This document shows, piece after piece, positions 20,857-29,265 of a stretch of 64,000 nt of DNA. The notes beneath the pieces were generated by a model that was not told where the DNA came from, searched no databases, and saw only the letters and a list, made by a program, of their open reading frames with translations. How positions within the stretch are numbered: the stretch's first letter is position 1; each line of letters starts with the position of its first letter. Made by a program: the position numbers and the translations under genes. Source of the DNA: Gammaproteobacteria bacterium (GTDB taxonomy: Bacteria; Pseudomonadota; Gammaproteobacteria; Tenderiales; Tenderiaceae); contig JAKFXL010000037.1 of assembly GCA_021731365.1 (NCBI GenBank), positions 126,037 through 190,036 on the forward strand, read 5' to 3'.

Positions 20857-22569
20857 TCATCGCTGGCGTTTGGCAAACCAGCGCCAGATATGGCCATCAG
20901 GGCGATTTTGGCCAGTGATGATGTAACGCAGGGCGTTGTAGTTCTGCTGGGTCCATGCCATTAGACGTGAACACTTTTCACGGCCACAGAAGAGTATTTG
21001 ATCGCCATTTTCGATACGGTCTTCTACCTGTGGCAGGAGTAACAGTGTATCGCCACGTTTGAGCAGCAGTGGTAGACAGTTGAGCTGTTTGTTTTTATTG
21101 CGTGGATCGCTGGTGAGATGCCCAAGTCGCATATCTTCATTCTGGTTGATGGCTTCAACAAGTGTCGGGGAGGTCTGTTCATCGATACAGACGGTCCAGA
21201 TGCTGGGCACGGTATTGTCGGCCAGGGTGCGTAGTTTATCGGTGACTGCCTTGGCCCAGCTGTTGTCGTTGCGGCGGGCCAGTCGTAAGAAGTCGCTCAG
21301 CAGTGGTGAGGTGAGCAGTGCCTGAATTTTAAGGCTGAGGATGATGCTGTACTGCATGACCAGATTGACGTCAGCGGCATCAAAGATAATGCTGTTGCTG
21401 CGGCGGTTCTGTCTGACAACGGTATAAATGTTGGGGTTGAGATCCCTGGCAGTCATGAGGATGGAGAGGTTGTTGGCGTCGTCGTCGGTGCCCGCGATGA
21501 TCCCTACGGCTTTATCAATGTCAGCGGCGCGTAGCGTGACGGCTTCGGTGCCCCGTCCTCTAATGCATCGCCCCTCGCAGCCGGTTTTTTCTGGGTCAGC
21601 CTCGATAATGGTGGTGGGGATGCCCTCAAATTGCAGATATTTTTCCACCGCTTTACCAAAACGGCCATAACCACAGATGATCCAGGGGCCGTGGGGTGGT
21701 TCTGTGCAGTTAAACAGTGCTTCGTGTGTATGTTGTGTCAGCCATTCAAAGATCAGATGCATGGCGGGTGAGTGCAGGGCGATGGCGAGCTGTTCGGCAA
21801 AGGCGTCGTAGGGGTTGATGATGTGGTCGGTGCCAAAAGAGGCCATGTTGGCCTGGGTATCTTTACTTTCGGCGCGGCAGATGATCGGTAGGTTGGGGTT
21901 GAGTAGTTTGCTGGTGATGGCAATCTCAAGGTTGCTGTGGTCGTCATCGGTGAGGGCTAACAGACCGATGCAGTAGGGGGAGTTGAGTCCGGCGGCACGC
22001 AGGATGTTGGGTTCACCGGCATCGGCACATAGCCCCGGTATGTAGATGCGGAGTTCATCGAGTAGCAGCATGTCGATCCGTTCCGGTCGGATGTCGATGA
22101 CAACTGCCGGGGTTTCGCGCTGGGTCAGGGCTTTGACGACTTGAGTGCCGGTATCGCCATAACCACAGACGATGTAGAACGGTTGCCGCATGTTTCTGAC
22201 GTGGTTGGCAAAACGGTTCTCAGTGAGTGTCCGTTTGAGGGCGGGGTCCTGGATGAGTGTGAGTATGGTACCAATGGCGTAGAGCCAGGAGATCACAGTG
22301 ATATAGATAGTGGCCAGTGCCCAGAAGCGTTGGCCATTGGTAAAGGCGAAGGGGAGCTCGCCAAAGCCGATGGTGGTGGCGGTATAGCTGACCACATAAA
22401 AGGCGTGAAAAAAGCCCATTCTCCAGGGTTGGCCCTGATCATCCATGCCGGGAATGAGTACAAACCCCAGGATTGAGATGGCGTAGGCGATAATGAGCAC
22501 AATCAGTGGTGCCCGCATCCGTCTTAAAATCAGCGAGAAGGCCCTGCTTTGGGCGTAATGGCGTGCCAT
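20857..22569 (-). CDS. Two-TM potassium channel with two RCK/TrkA-N domains
   Basis: 570 residues. Residues about 20-120 form a pore module: one membrane helix, a pore loop with SYTATTIGFGELPF in place of the classic TVGYGD filter, and a second helix. Two Rossmann-type RCK domains follow, opening with IVCGYGDTGTQV and WIICGYGRFGKAV, with a TrkA-C-like domain between or after. This architecture is typical of ligand-gated K+ channels or K+ efflux proteins. It overlaps the upstream small membrane protein gene by one base (TAATG), so the two are translationally coupled. The filter variant leaves ion selectivity open. Confidence 0.85.
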   Translation of the reverse strand: MARHYAQSRAFSLILRRMRAPLIVLIIAYAISILGFVLIPGMDDQGQPWRMGFFHAFYVVSYTATTIGFGELPFAFTNGQRFWALATIYITVISWLYAIGTILTLIQDPALKRTLTENRFANHVRNMRQPFYIVCGYGDTGTQVVKALTQRETPAVVIDIRPERIDMLLLDELRIYIPGLCADAGEPNILRAAGLNSPYCIGLLALTDDDHSNLEIAITSKLLNPNLPIICRAESKDTQANMASFGTDHIINPYDAFAEQLAIALHSPAMHLIFEWLTQHTHEALFNCTEPPHGPWIICGYGRFGKAVEKYLQFEGIPTTIIEADPEKTGCEGRCIRGRGTEAVTLRAADIDKAVGIIAGTDDDANNLSILMTARDLNPNIYTVVRQNRRSNSIIFDAADVNLVMQYSIILSLKIQALLTSPLLSDFLRLARRNDNSWAKAVTDKLRTLADNTVPSIWTVCIDEQTSPTLVEAINQNEDMRLGHLTSDPRNKNKQLNCLPLLLKRGDTLLLLPQVEDRIENGDQILFCGREKCSRLMAWTQQNYNALRYIITGQNRPDGHIWRWFAKRQR

Positions 22570-22952
22570 TAGCGACGCAGCGTGACGGTTTCGATAATCA
22601 GCAGGATGACCGACGTGAGATTGGCCAGCAGTGCACCAGCGGCGAGGGAGACGATGGAGCTCATCACATGGCTGGTGAGCCCAACCTCGGTGATGTATAC
22701 CGCAGTGCCCCAGATGATGGCAGCGATGATCAGCTGCAGGTCAGCCACCAGGCTTGTGGCCAGCAATATCGCCCCCATCTGGGTCCGTTCACCAAACTTG
22801 AGGATGGTGGCAATCAGGCTGATGACAAGGGCAGCAAAGAGTTCGTACACATTGTGGTGCATGGGGTTGTCGATATCGCCAAGCACAAAACCGAAGTTCA
22901 CAGTGAGTGCAAGCACTATGAAAAAACCAAAAACTACTTTTTCAAAATTCAT
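22569..22952 (-). CDS. Small integral membrane protein, DUF6394-like
   Basis: 127 residues, nearly all hydrophobic, with four predicted membrane helices (about residues 5-25, 35-53, 60-82 and 95-123). The stop codon TAA shares its last base with the start of the K+ channel gene, a coupling that suggests a joint function, perhaps an accessory subunit. The family assignment is from memory and tentative; no function is known to me. Confidence 0.65.
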   Translation of the reverse strand: MNFEKVVFGFFIVLALTVNFGFVLGDIDNPMHHNVYELFAALVISLIATILKFGERTQMGAILLATSLVADLQLIIAAIIWGTAVYITEVGLTSHVMSSIVSLAAGALLANLTSVILLIIETVTLRR

Positions 22953-23004
22953 CGGTTGGCTCCCGGGGGCTGGGTGGAATGCTGTGTGGGCAGAGAATAT
23001 CAGA

Positions 23005-23030
23005 AATAAAAAAGCCCCGCAGTGCGGGGC
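23005..23030 (-). terminator. Rho-independent terminator of pstS
   Basis: On the minus strand, GCCCCGC-ACT-GCGGGGC followed by TTTTTT lies about 28 bases beyond the pstS stop. It separates pstS from the membrane protein and channel genes downstream. Confidence 0.85.
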
Positions 23031-23057
23031 CCTTAACTATAGCGTTGATACTGTTGG

Positions 23058-24026
23058 TTATTCGATGCTCTTGAGTGCTTTTGTGGCTACTTTTGCGGGC
23101 ACCGGGATGTAACCATCTTTGATAACAACATTCTGGCCAGTCTTGGAAAGTATCATCTTCACAAACTCTTTTTCCAGGGGAGCCAAGGGCTTGTTGGGGT
23201 GTTTGTTGACGTAGACGTAGAGGAAGCGTGCCATTGGGTATTCACCCGAAACGGTGTTTTCATCCGTGGCCTCCACAAAGGGTTCGCCCGCTTTTTTGGC
23301 CAGTGGCAGTGCCTTGACGCCTGAGGTTTTGTAGCCGATGCCGGAGTAGCCGATGCTGTTGAGTGATGAGGAGACTGACTGAACCACAGAGGCAGAGCCG
23401 GGCTGCTCGTTGACGGTATTTTTGAAGTCACCTTTGCAGAGGGCGTGGTCTTTGAAGAAGCCGTAGGTACCGGAGACGGAGTTACGGCCAAAGAGCTGCA
23501 TGTCACGGTTGGTCCAGCTGCCACTCAACCCCAGGTCACCCCAGTTGTTGATGGCCGCTTTGTTACCGCATTTACGGGTGCTGGAGAAAATGGCATCCAC
23601 TTCGGCGATGGTCAGACCTTTGAGTGGGTTATCTTTGTGCACATAGACAGCCAAGGCATCGATGGCCACCGGAATAGCGGTGGGTTTGTAACCGTGTTTA
23701 TCTTCGAAGGCCTTGATCTCGTTGCCTTTCATTGTGCGACTCATGGGGCCGACATTAGCGGTACCTTCAGTCAGTGCGGGTGGCGCGGTGGATGAACCGG
23801 CGGCCTGCACCTGTATATTGATATTGGGATACTCACGTTTGAACTCTTCGGTCCAGAGTGTCATCAGGTTGGCCAGGGTGTCCGAGCCAACACTGGACAG
23901 ATTGCCGGAGATGGCGCTGGCACGGGTATAGTCCGGTAGCTTTGGATCCAGTTTTACTTCGGCGTAAGCGGCGGAAACCAGATTGAAGCTTACTGCTGTT
24001 GCTAACAGGGTAGTACGTAATTTCAT
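23058..24026 (-). CDS. pstS: Periplasmic phosphate-binding protein
   Basis: Substrate-binding protein of a phosphate ABC transporter. It has 322 residues with a cleavable signal (to about residue 23, AYAEVK). Family landmarks: [24 protein letters not shown] and the [18 protein letters not shown]-type loops that ligate phosphate. The start at 24026 follows AGGAG by 7 bases; a TTG directly upstream is not needed. It lies downstream of phoB-phoR with a Pho box of its own. No pstC, pstA, pstB or phoU is adjacent, so the permease must be encoded elsewhere or PstS serves another role, such as phosphate sensing. Confidence 0.92.
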   Translation of the reverse strand: MKLRTTLLATAVSFNLVSAAYAEVKLDPKLPDYTRASAISGNLSSVGSDTLANLMTLWTEEFKREYPNINIQVQAAGSSTAPPALTEGTANVGPMSRTMKGNEIKAFEDKHGYKPTAIPVAIDALAVYVHKDNPLKGLTIAEVDAIFSSTRKCGNKAAINNWGDLGLSGSWTNRDMQLFGRNSVSGTYGFFKDHALCKGDFKNTVNEQPGSASVVQSVSSSLNSIGYSGIGYKTSGVKALPLAKKAGEPFVEATDENTVSGEYPMARFLYVYVNKHPNKPLAPLEKEFVKMILSKTGQNVVIKDGYIPVPAKVATKALKSIE

Positions 24027-24108
24027 CAAGTAACTCCTAAGGTTGTAGATGAACTCTGGTGATTGAATATCAGTGTCTGGCAGTGTGCCGTTGAGTGATG
24101 AAGAGTGT

Positions 24109-24137
24109 GTGACACTACTGTTAAGGTTTTATGACAG
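24109..24137 (-). promoter_or_regulatory. Pho box upstream of pstS
   Basis: On the minus strand: CTGTCAT AAAA CCTTAAC AGTA GTGTCAC. The heptamers start 11 bases apart, the spacing of PhoB-binding direct repeats; the first and third are near-perfect and the middle is degenerate. It sits between the phoR stop and the pstS start, about 95 bases before the start codon. Confidence 0.7.
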
Positions 24138-24152
24138 GTGCGAGCCTGCCGT

Positions 24153-25475
24153 TTAGCTGGCTACGTTGGTTAGTGCTTGTCGTTGTATGGTCTGCTTCAG
24201 CGGGAAGTCGCAGGTGAAGGTGCTGCCACGATTGACCTGGCTGAAGATACGCATCTGGCCCTGATGGCGTTGCAATACATGTTTGACGATGGCCAGCCCC
24301 AGGCCGGTGCCGCCGGTCTCGCGGGAGCGTCCGGTATCCACGCGATAAAAGCGCTCGGTGATGCGGCTGATATGTTGGGGGGCGATGCCAATGCCGGTGT
24401 CCAGTACGCTGAGATGGGCACCGCTGTCGTCACGGTACCAGCGGATGGTGATGATGCCTTCGTTGGGGGTGTAGTGCACGGCATTAAAGACCAGGTTGGA
24501 GAAGGCGCTGTAGAGCTCTGTGCGGTTGCCACGGAGCTGGAGCCGTTCATCGGCCTCGATGATGATCTTCTGCTGCTTCTCGTGCCCCTTTTCGCCCAGG
24601 GCCAGGGCGGCGCTCTGGATGGTTTGCAGCATCTCTGCGATGTTGATCTCCTCCTGCTTGGTGGGGCGCTGTTCGGTCTCCATGCGCGACAACATCAGCA
24701 GATCATCGACAATGTTCTGCATGCGCCGGGTCTGCTGGTTCATGACGTCGATGGATTTTTGCCAATGGACTGTCTGTTGCAGCTCATCATCGTTCTGCAT
24801 GGTCTCCAGGTAGCCGCGCAGCACGGTGAGGGGGGTGCGGAGTTCATGGGAGATGTTGGAGATAAAGTCACGGCGCATCTGCTCCAGCCGTTTGAGCGGG
24901 GTGATGTCGCGGGCAATCAACAGGCGCTGGTTGTTGCCGTAGGGGATGATACGAACCGAAATATGCTCTTGGTCGTTGAGGGGGGGGTGGGTCTCCAGCG
25001 GTTCGTCAAAGTTGCCTTTGGCGATGTAGGCAAAAAATTCGGGGGTGCGTAATAAGTTGCTGATGTGTTGACCAATATCTTTGGATGGTAGTAACCCGAG
25101 ATGTTTTTGCGCGGCCTTGTTAATCCATTCGATCTGACCAAACTCGTTTAATACCACTGTGGAGTCGGGCATGGCGGAGGTGGACTCTTTGAAACGGCTG
25201 AGGTAGTCGGTGAGCCGTTTTTTACGGCTGCGGCTCTGCTTTTGCAGATGGTAGAGGCGGTCAAAGATCTCCATCCAGATACCGGTACCCTGAGGTGGCT
25301 GTCCCGACTGTTGTAGCCACTGTTCAAGGCGGTAGACGTTAACCAGATGCCAGGTCAGATAGAGGGTGACGATGAAGAGCAGTACCCGGATGGGGTGGCC
25401 GATAATCAGACCAATAATGAGTCCGATAATCAAGTAGGTACTGAGACGCCAGAGTTCACGCGGCCATGGATTCAT
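24153..25475 (-). CDS. phoR: Phosphate-regulon sensor histidine kinase
   Basis: Membrane sensor that phosphorylates PhoB under phosphate limitation. In 440 residues: two close N-terminal membrane helices (about 10-45) with almost no periplasmic domain, as in E. coli PhoR; a PAS domain (about 90-190, VLNEFGQIEWINKAAQKHLGLL); HisKA with His210 in SNISHELRTPLTVL; and a HATPase domain with NLVFNAVHYTPNEG, LDTGIGI and GGTGLGLAIVKHVL. The gene starts 7 bases after phoB ends, so they form one operon. Confidence 0.95.
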   Translation of the reverse strand: MNPWPRELWRLSTYLIIGLIIGLIIGHPIRVLLFIVTLYLTWHLVNVYRLEQWLQQSGQPPQGTGIWMEIFDRLYHLQKQSRSRKKRLTDYLSRFKESTSAMPDSTVVLNEFGQIEWINKAAQKHLGLLPSKDIGQHISNLLRTPEFFAYIAKGNFDEPLETHPPLNDQEHISVRIIPYGNNQRLLIARDITPLKRLEQMRRDFISNISHELRTPLTVLRGYLETMQNDDELQQTVHWQKSIDVMNQQTRRMQNIVDDLLMLSRMETEQRPTKQEEINIAEMLQTIQSAALALGEKGHEKQQKIIIEADERLQLRGNRTELYSAFSNLVFNAVHYTPNEGIITIRWYRDDSGAHLSVLDTGIGIAPQHISRITERFYRVDTGRSRETGGTGLGLAIVKHVLQRHQGQMRIFSQVNRGSTFTCDFPLKQTIQRQALTNVAS

Positions 25476-25481
25476 GTGTAA

Positions 25482-26171
25482 TTATTCTTTTGTCGAAAAA
25501 CGGTAGCCGGAGCCACGGACGGTCTGGATATGGCGCTCCAGCCCAGACGGTTCCAACGCCTTGCGCAGGCGGCGGATATGGACATCGACGGTACGGTCAC
25601 CGATGTAAACATTGTTACCCCAGACCTGATCAAGCACCTGTGAGCGGCTGTAGACCCGTTCGGTATGGCTCATAAAAAACTGTAACAGGCGGAATTCGGT
25701 AGGGCCAAGCTCCACGGCCTCACCGTTGGCGGTGACGCGGTGGCCCTGTAGATCAATCTCCAACCCACCCTCTTTCAGCCGTTCATCGCCGTGGGCTGGG
25801 CCGGTACGGCGTAAAACGGCCTTGATTCTAGCGACAAGTTCGCCGGGTGAGAAGGGTTTGGTCATGTAATCGTCAGCGCCGGACTCCAGGCCGCGGATTT
25901 TATCCTCATCCTCTCCCCGGGCGGTGAGCATGATAATGGGGATGTCGTGGTAGTTCTCCTCGCGGCGTAGCCGTCGTGCCAGATCAACACCACTCATGTC
26001 GGGTAACATCCAGTCGAGCAGGATGAGGTCCGGGCGTATTTCAGCCATGTTAAGCAGGGCTGCATGGCAATCTTCTGCGCTCTGAACGGCGAACTCCTGG
26101 CGTTCCAGGGCAAATGTGACCATGTCACGGATCGCAACTTCATCATCAATAATCAGGATTTTTGGGATCAT
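25482..26171 (-). CDS. phoB: Phosphate-regulon response regulator
   Basis: OmpR-family regulator that binds Pho boxes when phosphorylated. It has 229 residues: receiver domain with the phosphorylated Asp53 ([13 protein letters not shown]) and Lys in YMTKPFSP, then a winged-helix DNA-binding domain ([13 protein letters not shown] ... [14 protein letters not shown] ... VRGSGYRFS). First gene of phoB-phoR, preceded by its own Pho box, which implies autoregulation. Confidence 0.96.
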   Translation of the reverse strand: MIPKILIIDDEVAIRDMVTFALERQEFAVQSAEDCHAALLNMAEIRPDLILLDWMLPDMSGVDLARRLRREENYHDIPIIMLTARGEDEDKIRGLESGADDYMTKPFSPGELVARIKAVLRRTGPAHGDERLKEGGLEIDLQGHRVTANGEAVELGPTEFRLLQFFMSHTERVYSRSQVLDQVWGNNVYIGDRTVDVHIRRLRKALEPSGLERHIQTVRGSGYRFSTKE

Positions 26172-26210
26172 AGTCTCTTTGTGTCATTGAGTTTGCAGTA
26201 CCCGCATTAG

Positions 26211-26239
26211 AAGTCAGTCGTGTTACACCATTATGACAA
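26211..26239 (-). promoter_or_regulatory. Pho box upstream of phoB
   Basis: On the minus strand: TTGTCAT AATG GTGTAAC ACGA CTGACTT. Three heptamers resembling CTGTCAY start 11 bases apart. It lies 40-68 bases before the phoB start codon, consistent with autoactivation by PhoB. Confidence 0.7.
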
Positions 26240-26244
26240 TCTTT

Positions 26245-27099
26245 TTATGGTACCCGCACGGTCTGTTCTGAGCGCGAGAATATCCAGGTGAGTGTTACTC
26301 CAATGAGATGGTAGTTGCGACTCTCTACCAACGGGCTGTCGCTGAAGGTGGCCCCCTTCAGGGTATCAAAGCGGGCAAAGGCGGATAGCCATAGCTGATT
26401 AAAGTTTTTACCCGCCATCAGTGTCAGGCGGCTGCCGCTGTAGCCGCTACTGGCCTCATAACCGGGGCGCTCGGTTGTACTGTACTGTGGTGCTACGCCG
26501 TAAAAGTAGTTGTGATAGCGATCGTCGCTAAACAGTGGGCCGATGGCGATGCTGTTGGTCCAGCCGCTGCGCCCAAAGTCGTAGCGTTGCCACTCCAGGT
26601 AGGGGGCAAAAACCCAGCCTTGATGGGTGGCAGGGTTGGCGACGACAAATGCACTGCGCAGTGGCAGGTGTAGCCATGCGTTTTGGCGTCGATCCTGGGA
26701 ACGCCAGAGGCGGTACTCCAGTGATGGCCCGATCTCAACCGTAGGGTCGAGTTTATTCATGCCGCTGCGGGGACCATTCTGGCCATTGGGCACAGGTAGA
26801 CCGGCGGCCAGGCTTAGATCCAGATTGAGTTGGTCACTGCGGTAGAGCCAGCCACGTATCCCTTCTCTATCCACATTCAGATATTCACCTCGGTAGGTGA
26901 TATAGGGGTAGGGGATGGCGTAACTCCGGCTTGAACTGCTGCCCCGGTAGTAGGGGGCGTTCAACGTAACAACACCGACCCCCAGCTCCCATAGCGGGCG
27001 CTCCCGTGCTGCGCTGCTGGTGGAGAGCAGCAGCCCGATGAGCAGCAGGGGTAGCAGCAGGTTAAAGGCGCTGGGTGAGGATGGCATGAAGTTCATCAT
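26245..27099 (-). CDS. MipA/OmpV family outer-membrane protein
   Basis: 284 residues with a Leu-rich signal peptide (cleavage near SSAARERP). MipA/OmpV landmarks: WELGVGVVTLNAPYYRGS, a PYPYITYRGEYLNVD segment and alternating beta strands throughout. In E. coli MipA links MltA and PBP1B; OmpV-type members are porin-like. The first of several ATGs (27099, 27096, 27087) lies inside the end of the upstream alcohol dehydrogenase gene, a 38-base overlap, so they are co-transcribed. Why an outer-membrane protein sits behind an oxidoreductase is unclear. Confidence 0.85.
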   Translation of the reverse strand: MMNFMPSSPSAFNLLLPLLLIGLLLSTSSAARERPLWELGVGVVTLNAPYYRGSSSSRSYAIPYPYITYRGEYLNVDREGIRGWLYRSDQLNLDLSLAAGLPVPNGQNGPRSGMNKLDPTVEIGPSLEYRLWRSQDRRQNAWLHLPLRSAFVVANPATHQGWVFAPYLEWQRYDFGRSGWTNSIAIGPLFSDDRYHNYFYGVAPQYSTTERPGYEASSGYSGSRLTLMAGKNFNQLWLSAFARFDTLKGATFSDSPLVESRNYHLIGVTLTWIFSRSEQTVRVP

Positions 27100-28255
27100 C
27101 GGTTAGGCAGATGGGGTTGGTCTGCATGCTGCTGCCACGGCTATTGGCAATAATGTGCGGGAAATCTGCAGCAGTGATGCCATAGCCGCCCAAGCGCGGC
27201 AGCTGCAGGCGGTAGTTCCATTCCGCCAGTTGGGTGATAAGTAACATACGGGCGGTTGCATCATCCAGGTCGGGTTGATCACTTAACATGCGCCCCACCT
27301 GTGCATATTTGGCGAGGGCCGGGTTGTTAGGTTCGCGTGTCAACATGGCGTTGATATTTATCTCGGTCGCCACCGCCACCAGGGTGCCGCAGACCACGCC
27401 ATGAGGAATGGGGAAAAAGGCACCCAGTGGCGAGGCGAGGCCATGGACGGAACCGAGCCCCACCTGCGCCAGGGTGATGCCGGAGAGCAGGGCGGCGTAG
27501 GCCATGGCACCGCGCCCCTGTTCAGCAATGGGGTCGCGCCCGTTCCAGGCGGCAAAAAAGCCCTGTTTGACCGCCTGCATACCGCTCCAGGCCAGTGCAT
27601 CGATCATGGGGTTGGCTTTGAGTGAGACGTATGATTCGAGCAGCTGTGTAAATGCGTCCATACCATCGGCAGCAATGAGTTCTGCTGGACAGCTCTCTAA
27701 TAGGGAGGGGTCGATGAGGGCATATTCAGGTACCAGGCACTCATGGCGAAATGACTTCTTAAAACCATCCGCCCCTTGTTGACTCAATACGGCGTTTTTG
27801 GTCGCCTCACTGCCCGTTCCCGCTGTGGTGGGTATCGCAATAAAGGGGGTGCTGGGGCCGTGGTAGGGCAGGTTGTAGCCCACCCCTTCAAGATGGTCCA
27901 TCACTGAGTTGCCATGGGGCAACAGCCCGGCGATGGCCTTGGCGGCATCCAGGACACTACCGCCGCCGATGGCGATAACGCAGCGGATCTTTTCCGGGCG
28001 ATAGCGGTTCACGGCCTCATCGACCAAGGCTGGTGAAGGTTCGCCATGCACAGTCATGTGGTGCCACGTTAGCCCTTCTGCGGTGAATGCCTGGGTGAGT
28101 CGTGACCAGCGGGGTGTTGAGCAGAAGGAGTTCTGGCCGGTGACGACCAGCACAGTCTGGCCGTAGCTGGCCACTAGCTTGGGTAGCTCGCTGATGCGTC
28201 CGGCGCCATAGATAATGCGCGGTAGTCGTGAGATAACAAAAGGGGCAAATATCAT
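27062..28255 (-). CDS. Iron-containing (group III) alcohol dehydrogenase-like protein
   Basis: 397 residues. NAD(P) site: GGGSVLDAAKAIA; family motif IPTTAGTGSEAT. Metal-site positions read D-A-F-T-Q (where the first His usually stands four residues after the Asp), then GSVHGLASPLG and PIPHGVVCG. One of the usual ligands (D, H, H, H) is therefore Gln. It keeps the overall fold of lactaldehyde/butanol dehydrogenases; substrate unknown. It lies 6 bases behind a putative quinol monooxygenase-like gene and overlaps MipA, forming a three-gene operon. Confidence 0.9.
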   Translation of the reverse strand: MIFAPFVISRLPRIIYGAGRISELPKLVASYGQTVLVVTGQNSFCSTPRWSRLTQAFTAEGLTWHHMTVHGEPSPALVDEAVNRYRPEKIRCVIAIGGGSVLDAAKAIAGLLPHGNSVMDHLEGVGYNLPYHGPSTPFIAIPTTAGTGSEATKNAVLSQQGADGFKKSFRHECLVPEYALIDPSLLESCPAELIAADGMDAFTQLLESYVSLKANPMIDALAWSGMQAVKQGFFAAWNGRDPIAEQGRGAMAYAALLSGITLAQVGLGSVHGLASPLGAFFPIPHGVVCGTLVAVATEININAMLTREPNNPALAKYAQVGRMLSDQPDLDDATARMLLITQLAEWNYRLQLPRLGGYGITAADFPHIIANSRGSSMQTNPICLTDDELHAILTQRL

Positions 28256-28261
28256 GCGGGG

Positions 28262-28558
28262 TTATTCCTTTGGAAACAGGCCAGTGTAACGGACGCCCTG
28301 GCGTGGTTCGGCCATCCAGGGGGCTACGCTGTCGCGCCAGGTGAGGTAGTGGGCGGTTTTTTTATGAGCCGCCGCCGCGTCTGCCGATAGGTAGGCCTCA
28401 TAGAGTGTAAAGTGGCCGGGGATGTCGGTGGATTGCAGCAGGTCGAAACGGCGGTTGCCCGGTTCCTGGATAGAGGCTTCATGGTTGAGTTGTGTGGCGG
28501 CGATAAAGTCATCAATGTATTCAGGTTTTACCCGCACGTGAACCAGTGTGGTATGCAT
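28262..28558 (-). CDS. ABM-domain protein (putative monooxygenase, LsrG-like)
   Basis: 98 residues forming one antibiotic-biosynthesis-monooxygenase dimeric ferredoxin-like fold: TLVHVRVKPEYIDDFI at the start, the central GNRRFDLLQS and FTLYEAYLSADAAAAHKKT, and a helix ending in W. Such small proteins act on quinols or, as LsrG, on phosphorylated AI-2. First gene of the operon with the Fe-ADH and MipA genes, suggesting breakdown of a small carbonyl or quinol compound; the compound is unknown. Confidence 0.85.
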   Translation of the reverse strand: MHTTLVHVRVKPEYIDDFIAATQLNHEASIQEPGNRRFDLLQSTDIPGHFTLYEAYLSADAAAAHKKTAHYLTWRDSVAPWMAEPRQGVRYTGLFPKE

Positions 28559-28636
28559 GTGGTGCCCCCTTTGGTTATCAAGTTGGGTATATTACCGTAA
28601 TAGTATCGATAAAAATCACTGAGTTAAGGAGCGTGT

Positions 28637-28981
28637 ATGTCTGATTGCCTGTTTTGCAAGATGGTGGCCGGAGAGATCAAGCCTGATGTGGTCTACGAAG
28701 ATGATGCAGTGCTGGCCTTTCGTGATATCAATCCTCAAGCACCTGTCCATGTGCTGGTTATTCCGAAACAGCATATTTCAACCATTAACGATATTCAGGA
28801 TGAGCAGGCTGAGCTGATTGGGCGTCTCTACCTGGGTGCAAAGAGCGTGGCAGAGCAGGAGGGCATTGCGGCGCATGGTTACCGCACAGTGATGAACTGT
28901 AATGCGGCGGCGGGGCAGACGGTGTTTCATATCCACCTGCACCTGCTGGGGGGGCGGAACTTGAGTTGGCCACCGGGCTGA
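28637..28981 (+). CDS. hinT: HIT-family purine nucleoside phosphoramidase
   Basis: Cytoplasmic nucleotide hydrolase that cleaves AMP-lysine-type phosphoramidates. It has 114 residues, the typical HinT length. Motifs: N-terminal CLFCKMVAGEI, PVHVLVIPKQHI, and the histidine triad HIHLHLLGG near the C-terminus. The start at 28637 has AAGGAG upstream. Divergent from the ABM gene by 78 bases, which must carry both promoters. Confidence 0.93.
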   Translation: MSDCLFCKMVAGEIKPDVVYEDDAVLAFRDINPQAPVHVLVIPKQHISTINDIQDEQAELIGRLYLGAKSVAEQEGIAAHGYRTVMNCNAAAGQTVFHIHLHLLGGRNLSWPPG

Positions 28982-29007
28982 GTTTGTGTGTGGCTCAGGA
29001 AAAATAG

Positions 29008-29033
29008 AAGAGGCGGTTATGCCGCCTCTTTAT
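29008..29033. terminator. Terminator between hinT and the small membrane protein gene
   Basis: AAGAGGCGG (29008-29016) pairs with CCGCCTCTT (29022-29030), loop TTATG. It follows the hinT stop by 26 bases and has T residues on the plus side; the minus strand has CTATTTTT. It could serve both convergent genes. Confidence 0.75.
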
Positions 29034-29079
29034 ACTGATGACACACTGCCTGGGCAGCGTGGTACAGAGGGCTTGTTGT

Positions 29080-29190
29080 TTATTTGCCGTCGTTTGTTTT
29101 GTATACCTGGAACAGCAGCACGATCATCATAATGCCCACTACAGTTGCAACGCCAATAACCATGTTGGTAATAAGTGCTTCAGTAATCAT
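29080..29190 (-). CDS. 36-residue single-pass membrane protein
   Basis: The ATG at 29190 has a strong Shine-Dalgarno site (GGGGAGG) 7 bases upstream on the minus strand. The protein is 36 residues: MITEALITN, one hydrophobic helix (about 10-29), then a polar tail ending in YKTNDGK. A longer frame from 29262 has no such site, and its extra residues do not resemble a signal. No named family is recognised; the size is like accessory subunits of respiratory complexes, but nothing of that kind is adjacent. Confidence 0.6.
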   Translation of the reverse strand: MITEALITNMVIGVATVVGIMMIVLLFQVYKTNDGK

Positions 29191-29265
29191 CCAAAAACCT
29201 CCCCTTTCATAAGTAAAAACCGTCCTAATCTTACCACTGGATTGGGACCCGCTGGCAAGCAAAAA

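Noticed and set aside
24177-25052. 291-codon plus-strand frame opposite phoR
   Set aside because: Lies antisense to a conserved kinase; repetitive composition follows the codon bias of the real gene.
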